A program made the translations under genes and the position numbers. The notes under the pieces were generated by a model. That model saw only the letters and a list, made by a program, of their open reading frames with translations. It had not been told where the DNA came from and ran no database searches. A stretch of 6,514 nt of DNA, from assembly GCA_903896915.1 (NCBI GenBank), contig CAITZN010000500.1, positions 1 to 6,514 of the forward strand. Reading direction: 5' to 3'. This document shows positions 1 through 4,639 of the stretch, in pieces. Numbering within the stretch: position 1 is the stretch's first letter; each line of letters opens with the position of its first letter. The stretch is from an uncultured bacterium. Lineage in GTDB: Bacteria > Desulfobacterota > Desulfobulbia > Desulfobulbales > Desulfobulbaceae.

Positions 1-167
1 GCCAGATCGACGTTCCCGAGTCGACTCTCCAGGTCGCCGAGCGCTTTCAGGGCATTGGCAAGACCGAGCTTCGCCTGTTCCTTTTTGTAGAGCTCTATGG
101 CGTTATCATAGTGGCCCCGTGCCAGATCGACGTTCCCGAGTCGACTCTCCAGGTCGCCGAGCGCTTT
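1..167 (-). repeat. Tandem 120-base DNA repeats encoding TPR units
   Basis: Bases 1-47 and 121-167 are identical, so the period is 120 bases or exactly 40 codons. Each copy encodes KALGDLESRLGNVDLA (a conserved LGDLE / RLGN / DLA TPR signature), at about residues 604-619 and 644-659. The second unit is cut by the window edge, so the array probably continues. The repeated 47 bases are about 64% GC, clearly richer than the rest of the gene, and identity reaches synonymous positions. That points to recent duplication or recombination that keeps the units alike. Confidence 0.9.
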
Positions 168-1976
168 TTCCAGCATACCACCACTCATCATCTGATTGGC
201 GAGTTTTAAGAGGGCCAGTCCTGCCAAAACGTTAAATGAGTAGACGTTTTGTAATTGTCGAATAAGCTTACGTGCCAACTCTTCATGAGGATTGCCCAGA
301 GCCATATCCGTTTTAAAAAGTTGTTCAATTGCCCATAACTGTTGACTGCTCTTAACGCGAGATCGGATATTTAGATCGCAGCTCACGGTATCAGAAGCAT
401 TGCGGGAAAGCTCAATAAAATATGAATAGGCAAAGTAACGAGCGCGCTCCCAATTAAAACATCGGTTAGTGGAATTACTATCCGACACATACCCCAAAGC
501 ATAGCGAGCGACAGGAGGCAGCATGGTAAAACATCCCTTTTCAAGGACAAGCATGTTGAAGTCGGTCATGGTGATGCGAGCCTGGTAATGACCGCTATGC
601 TTTTCCCACAAACCGAGGACTTCCTCATCAAAACCCTCAGGGAATAGAGCTGCAAATTGCCAAAGATCCAACGCCCCCGGCTCCTGTATCAATAAATTTT
701 CTGTAAGGGAGAATGATATTGCCAGACTATCAAGACGATGACCTGGGTTACGAGTCTGGGCCAAAGCCGTCCCCCTTTCGTCCCACAGTTCTTGTAGCAG
801 TTCCAAACTATAGGCACGTCCCAAACGGGCCAGCAGGGTGATGCTGAGTGCATGGCCACCCAACTGTTGATCAACAAAATTTTGGAGTTCGGCTAAGTTA
901 AGCTGAGGATTTCCGTTCCAGCATTTGGTAAAAAGCGATAGAGCACTGTCGATATCCAGCCGATCAATGAAAATACTATTCCCAGGCACGCTATCCAGAT
1001 TTACTCTCGATGATGCTAAAAAGCGTATGCCCGGAAATTGGCTAAGTTCACGCAACAAATGTTTACCGTCGGGGGTCTCGACAATACTATCCAAATTATC
1101 TAAATAATAAAGACCGCCAGGAAGAAACGGGCTCAAGAGGGTAACATCTCTGATGAGAGCTATTTCCTCTGGTTTTAAACCAACTGCGGCACCTATTTGT
1201 CCAAGTAAACGCAAAGTATCCGCATCATCACTGACCTGAATCCAAAACGAGCGTGTGGCGCTGTCATGATTGAGCCAGCGTTTAAGCGCAGCTTTACACA
1301 CCTCAGTTTTACCGATTCCTGGACAACGAACAACATACTCACAAACCGTGGCACTACCGTTTTCACCGCTCAAAAACGCAAGGATTTCTTCTATCTCATG
1401 TTCGCGCCCAAAAACATCCCCTTCACGAGGCTGTAGTCTCGGGTCATTGCTACCCGCCAATTCACCTGGCAGCAATCTCTGTATGAGACGTTTTGGTGTT
1501 GGAATTTTTACTTCGTCACAGATCAGCGAAAGAATACGTTGATTACCAGTCGGAAATCGATGATTATTATTCCAGTCAGTAAGCAAGCTCGGAATATGAC
1601 TATTGTCGCCATCGTCGGGGAGGATTGGGAAAAAACGTTGATTGTTAAGCCTTGAATGATAGAGATCGCTGGTAATAATAGCACTTTCCCAAGTAACACC
1701 AGCCCCCCCGTTATCCTCTACACCACGCTTTTCAAAGAGATTCTTATACCGTGGAGAGCAGACAATTAATACCAGACTTGCATCTTCAATGCTGTGCTGC
1801 ATCCAGGCCAGCCAACCTATTCTAGGTGGATGATTATGATAAGGGTGGTCAGTAATAACTTGAACCCCATGCTCGGTGAGCCAATCTGCAAGCGCAGCTA
1901 CCTTCTCACCAAGAGATCCTTCATGAGCATAACTAATAAAAACAGTTGGAATATCAACCGATAGGTCTGAAAGCAT
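1..1976 (-). CDS. SEFIR-STAND NTPase-TPR protein, putative defence sensor (3' end outside window)
   Basis: The frame is open from ATG 1976 down to base 1, giving 658 complete codons and no stop. An AGGAAGGG ribosome site (1983-1990) sits 6 nt before the ATG. Residues 10-155 look like a SEFIR (TIR-related) domain: FISYAHE at 13-19, a WLAWM...I..A helix near 55-66, VLIVCSPRY at 69-77, then TWESAI and RFFPILP. Residues 188-385 look like an NB-ARC/STAND NTPase: a PGIGKT P-loop (K223, T224), a Walker B-like YYLDNLD at 290-296, FLASSR near 319-324 and LGGHAL at 372-377 where GLPL usually lies. The first P-loop glycine is replaced by Arg217. A helical region follows, and from about residue 603 a TPR array of 40-residue units begins. 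In this architecture the repeats usually sense a trigger, the NTPase oligomerises and the SEFIR/TIR-like end is the effector or adaptor. A role in anti-phage defence is inferred from architecture only. Confidence 0.88.
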   Translation of the reverse strand, partial: MLSDLSVDIPTVFISYAHEGSLGEKVAALADWLTEHGVQVITDHPYHNHPPRIGWLAWMQHSIEDASLVLIVCSPRYKNLFEKRGVEDNGGAGVTWESAIITSDLYHSRLNNQRFFPILPDDGDNSHIPSLLTDWNNNHRFPTGNQRILSLICDEVKIPTPKRLIQRLLPGELAGSNDPRLQPREGDVFGREHEIEEILAFLSGENGSATVCEYVVRCPGIGKTEVCKAALKRWLNHDSATRSFWIQVSDDADTLRLLGQIGAAVGLKPEEIALIRDVTLLSPFLPGGLYYLDNLDSIVETPDGKHLLRELSQFPGIRFLASSRVNLDSVPGNSIFIDRLDIDSALSLFTKCWNGNPQLNLAELQNFVDQQLGGHALSITLLARLGRAYSLELLQELWDERGTALAQTRNPGHRLDSLAISFSLTENLLIQEPGALDLWQFAALFPEGFDEEVLGLWEKHSGHYQARITMTDFNMLVLEKGCFTMLPPVARYALGYVSDSNSTNRCFNWERARYFAYSYFIELSRNASDTVSCDLNIRSRVKSSQQLWAIEQLFKTDMALGNPHEELARKLIRQLQNVYSFNVLAGLALLKLANQMMSGGMLEKALGDLESRLGNVDLARGHYDNAIELYKKEQAKLGLANALKALGDLESRLGNVDL

Positions 1977-2037
1977 TTATGTCCCTTCCTGCAATAAGCT
2001 TACAAAAAAAATGATCCACCTACACAGCAGAGTTTAG

Positions 2038-2067
2038 TTTACAAGCAAAAAAAATATGCCAAATCAA
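2038..2067 (-). promoter_or_regulatory. Candidate promoter for the SEFIR-STAND gene
   Basis: On the minus strand a TTGATT -35 (2062-2067) and a TGTAAA -10 (2038-2043) are separated by 18 bases. Each matches the sigma-70 consensus at 4 of 6 positions. The -10 lies about 60 bases before the ATG at 1976. The surroundings are very AT-rich, so chance matches are easy. An overlapping TTGGCA is an alternative -35 with worse spacing. Confidence 0.3.
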
Positions 2068-2089
2068 AGCCACTAAATATTCATCTAAG

Positions 2090-2116
2090 ATTCTTTATTT
2101 ACGTCGATTAAAGAAT
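2090..2116. promoter_or_regulatory. 27-bp dyad, possible operator
   Basis: ATTCTTTA (2090-2097) and TAAAGAAT (2109-2116) form a perfect 8-bp inverted repeat around an 11-base spacer that contains ACGTCGAT. It lies about 20 bases upstream of the candidate -35 of the SEFIR-STAND gene. Arm length and spacing suit a dimeric DNA-binding protein, but no regulator gene is present in the window. Confidence 0.3.
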
Positions 2117-2234
2117 GTATTGAAGAGTAATTCCAGCTTCTATTCAATTGGTCAATATATAACATTACTTCAAAAGTGTTTCGCAGGAATAGTAGTCACG
2201 ATAGTTTATGCACCTGCCCTACTCGGAAACATAT

Positions 2235-2493
2235 TTAGGAATAGCCGCGCCGACCTCCTGCACTATTCAGCACGTTGAGATGATCGCGCTTGGTGGTTCG
2301 CTCAGCATCCTGACGTTCAACGTCTGCCTCCGCAGGGCTATTGCGGAACCATCGTCATAGCGTCAGGCAGCCGCCCGCAATCTTCTTGCTTGTCCTCATA
2401 CTCCTCGCGCGGCCTGCCCGGCGCATTCAAGCTCTCCGCGCTCCGCTTGGAACTCGCGATATACTGCTCAGTCACGCTGCTTGCTGAGTACAT
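2235..2493 (-). pseudogene. Possible frameshifted remnant of a small gene
   Basis: From ATG 2493 a 51-residue frame runs to TAG at 2338. It is rich in charged residues (SSKRSAES, REEYEDKQED). A second frame that opens just before that stop continues to TAA at 2235 with an equally protein-like tail (AEADVERQDAERTTKRDHL, ending GGRRGYS). A single frame change near 2350-2360 would join them into one protein of roughly 90 residues. No ribosome site precedes ATG 2493 and the family is not recognised. It may instead be non-coding structured DNA. Confidence 0.2.
2312..2347. repeat. Two adjacent small inverted repeats
   Basis: GACGTT-C-AACGTC (2312-2324) is a perfect 6-bp palindrome around one base. 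It is followed at once by TCCGCA (2329-2334) and TGCGGA (2342-2347), a 6-bp stem with a 7-base loop. They lie at the left end of the GC-rich block. Confidence 0.5.
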
Positions 2494-2550
2494 CCAGTGA
2501 AGTCTGATAACATCGTGCAAAGCAAGCACCCCGCCTTCGCAATGAAGAGC

Positions 2551-2593
2551 GCAAGGTAAAAAGGGTTCGGAGTACCTCACCCCTTTTACCTGC
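2551..2593. repeat. Hairpin 1 of the GTAC series
   Basis: GCA (2551-2553), GGTAAAA (2555-2561) and GGG (2563-2565) pair with TGC (2591-2593), TTTTACC (2584-2590) and CCC (2580-2582). This leaves one bulged A and one mismatch. The 14-base loop (2566-2579) carries GTAC at 2572-2575. Confidence 0.6.
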
Positions 2594-2608
2594 AAAATAA
2601 AGAACTCC

Positions 2609-2634
2609 GCAGCCTCCGGTGTACCGGAAGCTGC
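2609..2634. repeat. Hairpin 2 of the GTAC series
   Basis: GCAGC and TCCGG (2609-2613, 2615-2619) pair with CCGGA and GCTGC (2624-2628, 2630-2634), with one C/A mismatch. The apex TGTA plus the first base of the closing pair forms GTAC at 2621-2624. It begins 15 bases after hairpin 1. Confidence 0.65.
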
Positions 2635-2645
2635 TCCGCAATCGC

Positions 2646-2661
2646 GGGGGGAGTACCCCCC
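2646..2661. repeat. Hairpin 3 of the GTAC series
   Basis: Six G (2646-2651) pair with six C (2656-2661) around a tetraloop AGTA, and GTAC spans 2653-2656. It begins 11 bases after hairpin 2. A run CACACCCCCGGG follows directly. Confidence 0.65.
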
Positions 2662-2756
2662 ACACCCCCGGGTTGGTATGATAGGGTATATCTGTAGAGG
2701 CTTGGTGTCCAATGCCCCAATCAGCCGCAGTGGCAACCGGGGGATCGCTGGTCTGT

Positions 2757-2812
2757 ATTTTTAGGGGGGCGCATCCAGTGGCTAAAGCTATAGCCAGTAC
2801 GCCCCTAAAAAT
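2757..2812. repeat. 56-nt two-part hairpin
   Basis: ATTTTTAGGGG (2757-2767) pairs with CCCCTAAAAAT (2802-2812). After a two-G bulge, CG (2770-2771) pairs with CG (2800-2801). An inner stem TGGCTA (2779-2784) pairs with TAGCCA (2791-2796) around a six-base loop. The T-rich arm comes first on both strands, which is the reverse of a terminator, so a DNA-level structure or a structured RNA fits better. Confidence 0.65.
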
Positions 2813-2833
2813 GACCGCCGCCGGGAGGCGTCG

Positions 2834-3016
2834 ATGAGTAGCTCGCTAAAGCCCGAGGCTTTGCTTTGTTGCTGTCAACCGGATGTCGGGACCGCAGGCT
2901 ATCCACCAGCGCGCAAATGTCCATTCACTCAAACCGCCGCCATCCATTCAAAATGTTGTTTTCTTTCGGTACAATTTTTTGTGTTTCCAACTGAATTTAT
3001 AGGCGAAAAATTATGA
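2834..3016 (+). CDS. Doubtful 60-aa ORF
   Basis: ATG 2834 is preceded by GGGAGG (2823-2828) at 5 bases, a good ribosome site. The product would be Cys-rich near the N terminus (LLCCCQPD) and end in FVFPTEFIGEKL, with no recognisable domain. Its stop overlaps, as ATGA, a 10-codon ORF (3013-3045). A promoter-like sequence lies inside it. The start context argues for translation, while the composition and the hairpin at 2848-2862 (AAAGCC-CGA-GGCTTT) argue for structured non-coding DNA. It could be the leader of a lost gene. Confidence 0.25.
   Translation: MSSSLKPEALLCCCQPDVGTAGYPPARKCPFTQTAAIHSKCCFLSVQFFVFPTEFIGEKL
2947..2975 (+). promoter_or_regulatory. Candidate promoter for the small plus-strand genes
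   Basis: TTCAAA (2947-2952, 4 of 6 matches) and TACAAT (2970-2975, 5 of 6) are separated by exactly 17 bases. This would start transcription near 2982, about 120 bases before ATG 3105, leaving an AT-rich 5' untranslated leader. Confidence 0.45.
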
Positions 3017-3104
3017 AAAATAGAGGTGAATTCAGTATAAAATAGTATATTAAAGGTATAGATTAAAATCAGTTACAGGTTTTTCAAACTCAAATGGAGT
3101 GATC

Positions 3105-3476
3105 ATGTCACCGGTTTACATCGAAAGCTATTCAAGCAAATCTGGCATCAATTACAGGCTATCATGCGAGCAGGGTACGTATATCATTGAATCTGAATCA
3201 GGAGATGGGGTTTGGTCAGTAAGCGGTATTTACCCGCGTTCTATAATAAAGGCCAGCGCATACAATATAGTGGAGATAATGGCCCGCTTGGCTGATGTAT
3301 GGGAAAAAGCAAGCCTGTACAAAACATTTTGGTGCAACCAGCAACCAGTACGCAAAAAAGCACGGTCCGCATCTTATGCAAAGCAGCAAGCGCCACAGCC
3401 ACAGCGCAACGCTTCTGAGCTTTTCCGGCAGCCAGCCAGGGCAAAGCGCCAGCAGCTTGCTATAAATTTCAAATAA
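3105..3476 (+). CDS. Hypothetical protein, 123 aa
   Basis: ATG 3105 is chosen because GGAG (3096-3099) lies 5 bases before it; an in-frame GTG at 3099 overlaps that ribosome site. The first 75 residues look folded and strand-rich (VYIESYSS, GTYIIESESGDGVWSVSGIYP), followed by a helix (YNIVEIMARLADVWEKA). The last 45 residues are basic and Gln/Ala-rich (QPVRKKARSASYAKQQ, PARAKRQQL), probably a disordered nucleic-acid- or protein-contacting tail. There is no signal peptide, membrane segment or recognised family. It is the first of the plus-strand small genes, 113 bases before the next one. The tail is richer in GC than the head. Confidence 0.7.
   Translation: MSPVYIESYSSKSGINYRLSCEQGTYIIESESGDGVWSVSGIYPRSIIKASAYNIVEIMARLADVWEKASLYKTFWCNQQPVRKKARSASYAKQQAPQPQRNASELFRQPARAKRQQLAINFK
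3458..3466 (+). promoter_or_regulatory. Candidate extended -10 promoter
   Basis: TGC-TATAAA (3458-3466) fits an extended -10 element (TGn plus 5 of 6 matches) with no clear -35. It lies at the very end of the 123-aa gene and could drive the two genes that share the repeated leader. Confidence 0.3.
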
Positions 3477-3477
3477 G

Positions 3478-3533
3478 TTAACGGCGTTAATACTGTCGCG
3501 CAGCAGGAGAGTTTTCCCCTGCAAAGCAATTGC
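3478..3533. repeat. Inverted repeats in the gap before the 54-aa gene
   Basis: TTAAC-GGC-GTTAA (3478-3490) is a perfect 5-bp dyad. GCAGGAGA (3503-3510) and TCCCCTGC (3515-3522) make an 8-position stem with one mismatch and a GTTT loop. GCAATTGC (3526-3533) is a palindrome. The first could be an operator just downstream of the candidate extended -10, the second an RNA hairpin in the leader; there is no U-tract. Confidence 0.35.
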
Positions 3534-3555
3534 CTACGAAACAAGCTTGAACAAA

Positions 3556-3592
3556 AACACAAACCACCAAACCAAAACAAGGAACAATAATG
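3556..3592 (+). repeat. A/C-rich leader, copy 1
   Basis: This 37-base leader ends in the start codon of the 54-aa gene. It matches 3774-3809 at 33 of 37 aligned positions with one single-base gap. It is almost free of G and T and should be unstructured. It contains the ribosome site AAGGA (3579-3583). Confidence 0.75.
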
Positions 3593-3754
3593 AGTATAGA
3601 TGAACTGGCGGCAGAGTATCAAGAAAAAACCAATTGCTCGCACGAAGAAGCGGTAAAAGCGGCTTTTGCGGCAGGGTATATGTTAAGCTTGATTGTCGGA
3701 AACACTGAGGCAGAGAAGCATTTCCTCGACCGATATCAAGAGAGTAAGCAATAA
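3590..3754 (+). CDS. Small hypothetical protein, 54 aa
   Basis: ATG 3590 follows AAGGA by 6 bases. The product is acidic and mostly helical: MSIDELAAEYQEKT, then HEEAVKAAFAAGYML, then EAEKHFLDRYQES. There is no signal peptide, and the only hydrophobic patch (YMLSLIVG) is too short for a membrane span. A helix-turn-helix-like or protein-binding fold is possible, but no family is recognised. It lies 52 bases before the DUF2958-like gene and shares a near-identical leader with it, so the two are probably co-transcribed and regulated alike. Confidence 0.65.
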   Translation: MSIDELAAEYQEKTNCSHEEAVKAAFAAGYMLSLIVGNTEAEKHFLDRYQESKQ

Positions 3755-3773
3755 AAAGAAGACACAAAACCAG

Positions 3774-3809
3774 AACACAAACGACCAAACCAAAAAAGTA
3801 ACAACAATG
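3774..3809 (+). repeat. A/C-rich leader, copy 2
   Basis: This is the second copy of the leader, ending in ATG 3807. Relative to copy 1 it has C-to-G, one missing C, G-to-T within the ribosome site (AAGTAA in place of AAGGAA) and T-to-C. The ribosome site is therefore weaker here. Confidence 0.75.
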
Positions 3810-4208
3810 AAAACATTACAACATTTTATCGGTGTAGCACAGTTGCAAACAGTATTGCAGCTCCGCAACGGTGAAGACGGCAAGCATTTTGAGCAAGTAC
3901 TGACAAGTCTTAGAGCAACCATTGCATCAATGCCGCGCACGTATGAGACCGCAGGACAGGGTTACGGCGCTATTGCGTACCTGCATTATTTCACCCCGTC
4001 AGGTGACTGGTGGATAACCGAACGAGATTCAAGCGACGAGCAGCTCCAGGCGTTTGGGTACGCCTACATCAACGGCTTCGACTATGCGGAATTTGGTTAC
4101 ATCAGCATCCAGGAACTCATAGAAGGTGGTGCAGAACTTGATATTTACCATGGTTTCCAGGAGAGCAAAACAATTTTTGAGGTCATTGAAAGCCAGCGTT
4201 GCGCGTAA
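3807..4208 (+). CDS. DUF2958-like protein, 133 aa
   Basis: The start at ATG 3807 is fixed by the repeated leader. Residues 1-45 form a helical head (LQHFIGVAQLQTVLQL). Residues 53-117 carry the pattern I recognise from DUF2958-type proteins of plasmids and integrative elements: AIAYLHYFTPSGDWWITERD at 55-74, FGYAYINGFDYAEFGYIS at 83-100, then a helix IQELIEGGAELD. The biochemical role of this family is not known to me. Members tend to sit among plasmid or island housekeeping and anti-restriction genes. No catalytic motif, signal peptide or membrane segment is seen. A strong terminator follows 22 bases after the stop, closing the unit. The assignment is by motif memory and should be confirmed by profile search. 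Confidence 0.75.
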   Translation: MKTLQHFIGVAQLQTVLQLRNGEDGKHFEQVLTSLRATIASMPRTYETAGQGYGAIAYLHYFTPSGDWWITERDSSDEQLQAFGYAYINGFDYAEFGYISIQELIEGGAELDIYHGFQESKTIFEVIESQRCA

Positions 4209-4230
4209 AGTTTGCAGCGAACAACCACAG

Positions 4231-4256
4231 AGGCAGGGTGCAAACCCTGCCTTTTT
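4231..4256 (+). terminator. Rho-independent terminator after the DUF2958-like gene
   Basis: AGGCAGGGT (4231-4239) pairs perfectly with ACCCTGCCT (4244-4252) around a GCAA tetraloop and is followed by four more T (4253-4256). It is a textbook intrinsic terminator for plus-strand transcripts. Confidence 0.9.
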
Positions 4257-4257
4257 G

Positions 4258-4356
4258 ATGACTGCCAAAATAAACAAACGAGTCCGCAACCACCTCAAGC
4301 TTTTGTGTGATAACATTGACTATGCCAACGCCTCCATGGAGGCGGACCATAAATGA
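4258..4356 (+). CDS. Doubtful 32-aa ORF, possible leader peptide
   Basis: ATG 4258 starts at the tail of the terminator and has no ribosome site. The product is basic at the N terminus (MTAKINKRVRNHLKLL) and ends NASMEADHK. The same frame is open further upstream (from a GTG at 4126) over the end of the DUF2958-like gene, but that part is a shadow. Its stop overlaps the start of the next gene as ATGA. The case for translation rests on that overlap and on the ribosome-site hairpin it would open. Confidence 0.3.
   Translation: MTAKINKRVRNHLKLLCDNIDYANASMEADHK
4331..4342 (+). promoter_or_regulatory. Palindrome masking a ribosome binding site
   Basis: CCTCCATGGAGG is a perfect 12-bp palindrome. 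Its right half holds GGAGG (4338-4342), the ribosome site 10 bases before ATG 4353. In RNA a CCTC/GAGG stem with a CATG loop would hide it. A ribosome finishing the 32-aa ORF would open it. Confidence 0.45.
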
Positions 4357-4592
4357 ATTGCAAATATACTCCCGCGTCACAGGCGAAAAGGGTTATAAGT
4401 TATGTTGCAAATGCAAGCATTAACTGTGGAAAATATGCAGAAACAACACTGGAAGACATTGCTCCGGTAGAAGCGACAACTCATACCCCGGTGCGCTCAT
4501 TCGGTGTAAGTAAAGGGGTATTTTCACGATATGAACGCGCCGAAACCCGTCCTCCGGCATCTGATGGTCAAGCTGTTGAAACATATAAATAG
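4353..4592 (+). CDS. Hypothetical protein, 79 aa
   Basis: ATG 4353 overlaps the upstream stop as ATGA and has a GGAGG site 10 bases before it. The product begins MNCKYTPASQAKRVISYV and has two Cys (C3, C25). Its second half is hydrophilic and proline/threonine-containing (VEATTHTPVRSFGVSKG, ETRPPASDG) and probably partly disordered. No family, signal peptide or membrane helix is recognised. It ends 47 bases before the convergent ankyrin gene, with no clear terminator between them. It is likely a real small gene but without known function. Confidence 0.5.
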   Translation: MNCKYTPASQAKRVISYVANASINCGKYAETTLEDIAPVEATTHTPVRSFGVSKGVFSRYERAETRPPASDGQAVETYK

Positions 4593-4639
4593 AAACTATA
4601 AGCCAGGCATTACTGTGCATCTTAGCGTTGCTGTAGTAC

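Larger units (their letters stand above)
2236..2950. other. GC-rich, hairpin-dense region without a convincing gene
   Basis: This stretch is visibly GC-rich between two AT-rich flanks. The frames open here have a TTG or otherwise poorly supported start and low-complexity, non-protein-like translations. It contains inverted repeats at 2312-2324, 2329-2347, 2551-2593, 2609-2634, 2646-2661, 2757-2812 and 2848-2862, most of which are listed separately. None is followed by a U-tract on either strand, so they are not a set of ordinary terminators. Possible roles are an origin of transfer or single-strand origin of a mobile element, a structured regulatory RNA, or an untranslated remnant of another element. 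The sequence alone does not decide between them. Confidence 0.6.

Noticed and set aside
1..167. CRISPR-like direct repeats
   Set aside because: The repeats have a 120-base period, lie in frame inside a long gene and encode a TPR signature, so they are coding repeats.
2338..2736. 132-aa open frame on the minus strand in the GC-rich block
   Set aside because: It needs a TTG start without a ribosome site. The first 80 residues read like translated hairpins rather than protein. Only the last part is kept, as a possible remnant.
2757..2812. Large hairpin as a terminator or integron attC site
   Set aside because: The T-rich arm precedes the stem on both strands, so there is no U-tract after it, and the RYYYAAC/GTTRRRY ends of attC are missing.
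2221..2950. tRNA gene, dif-like site or known nic site in the GC-rich block
   Set aside because: No cloverleaf, TTCGAnTC arm, dif consensus or familiar nic sequence could be recognised by eye.
3216..3940. Several minus-strand frames of 67-102 codons opposite the small genes
   Set aside because: They are Cys/Leu/Phe-rich antisense shadows of the A/C-rich leaders and the plus-strand genes, without ribosome sites.
4126..4356. 76-aa frame starting inside the DUF2958-like gene
   Set aside because: It starts with GTG, has no ribosome site, overlaps a better gene and runs through a strong terminator. Only the part after 4258 is mentioned.
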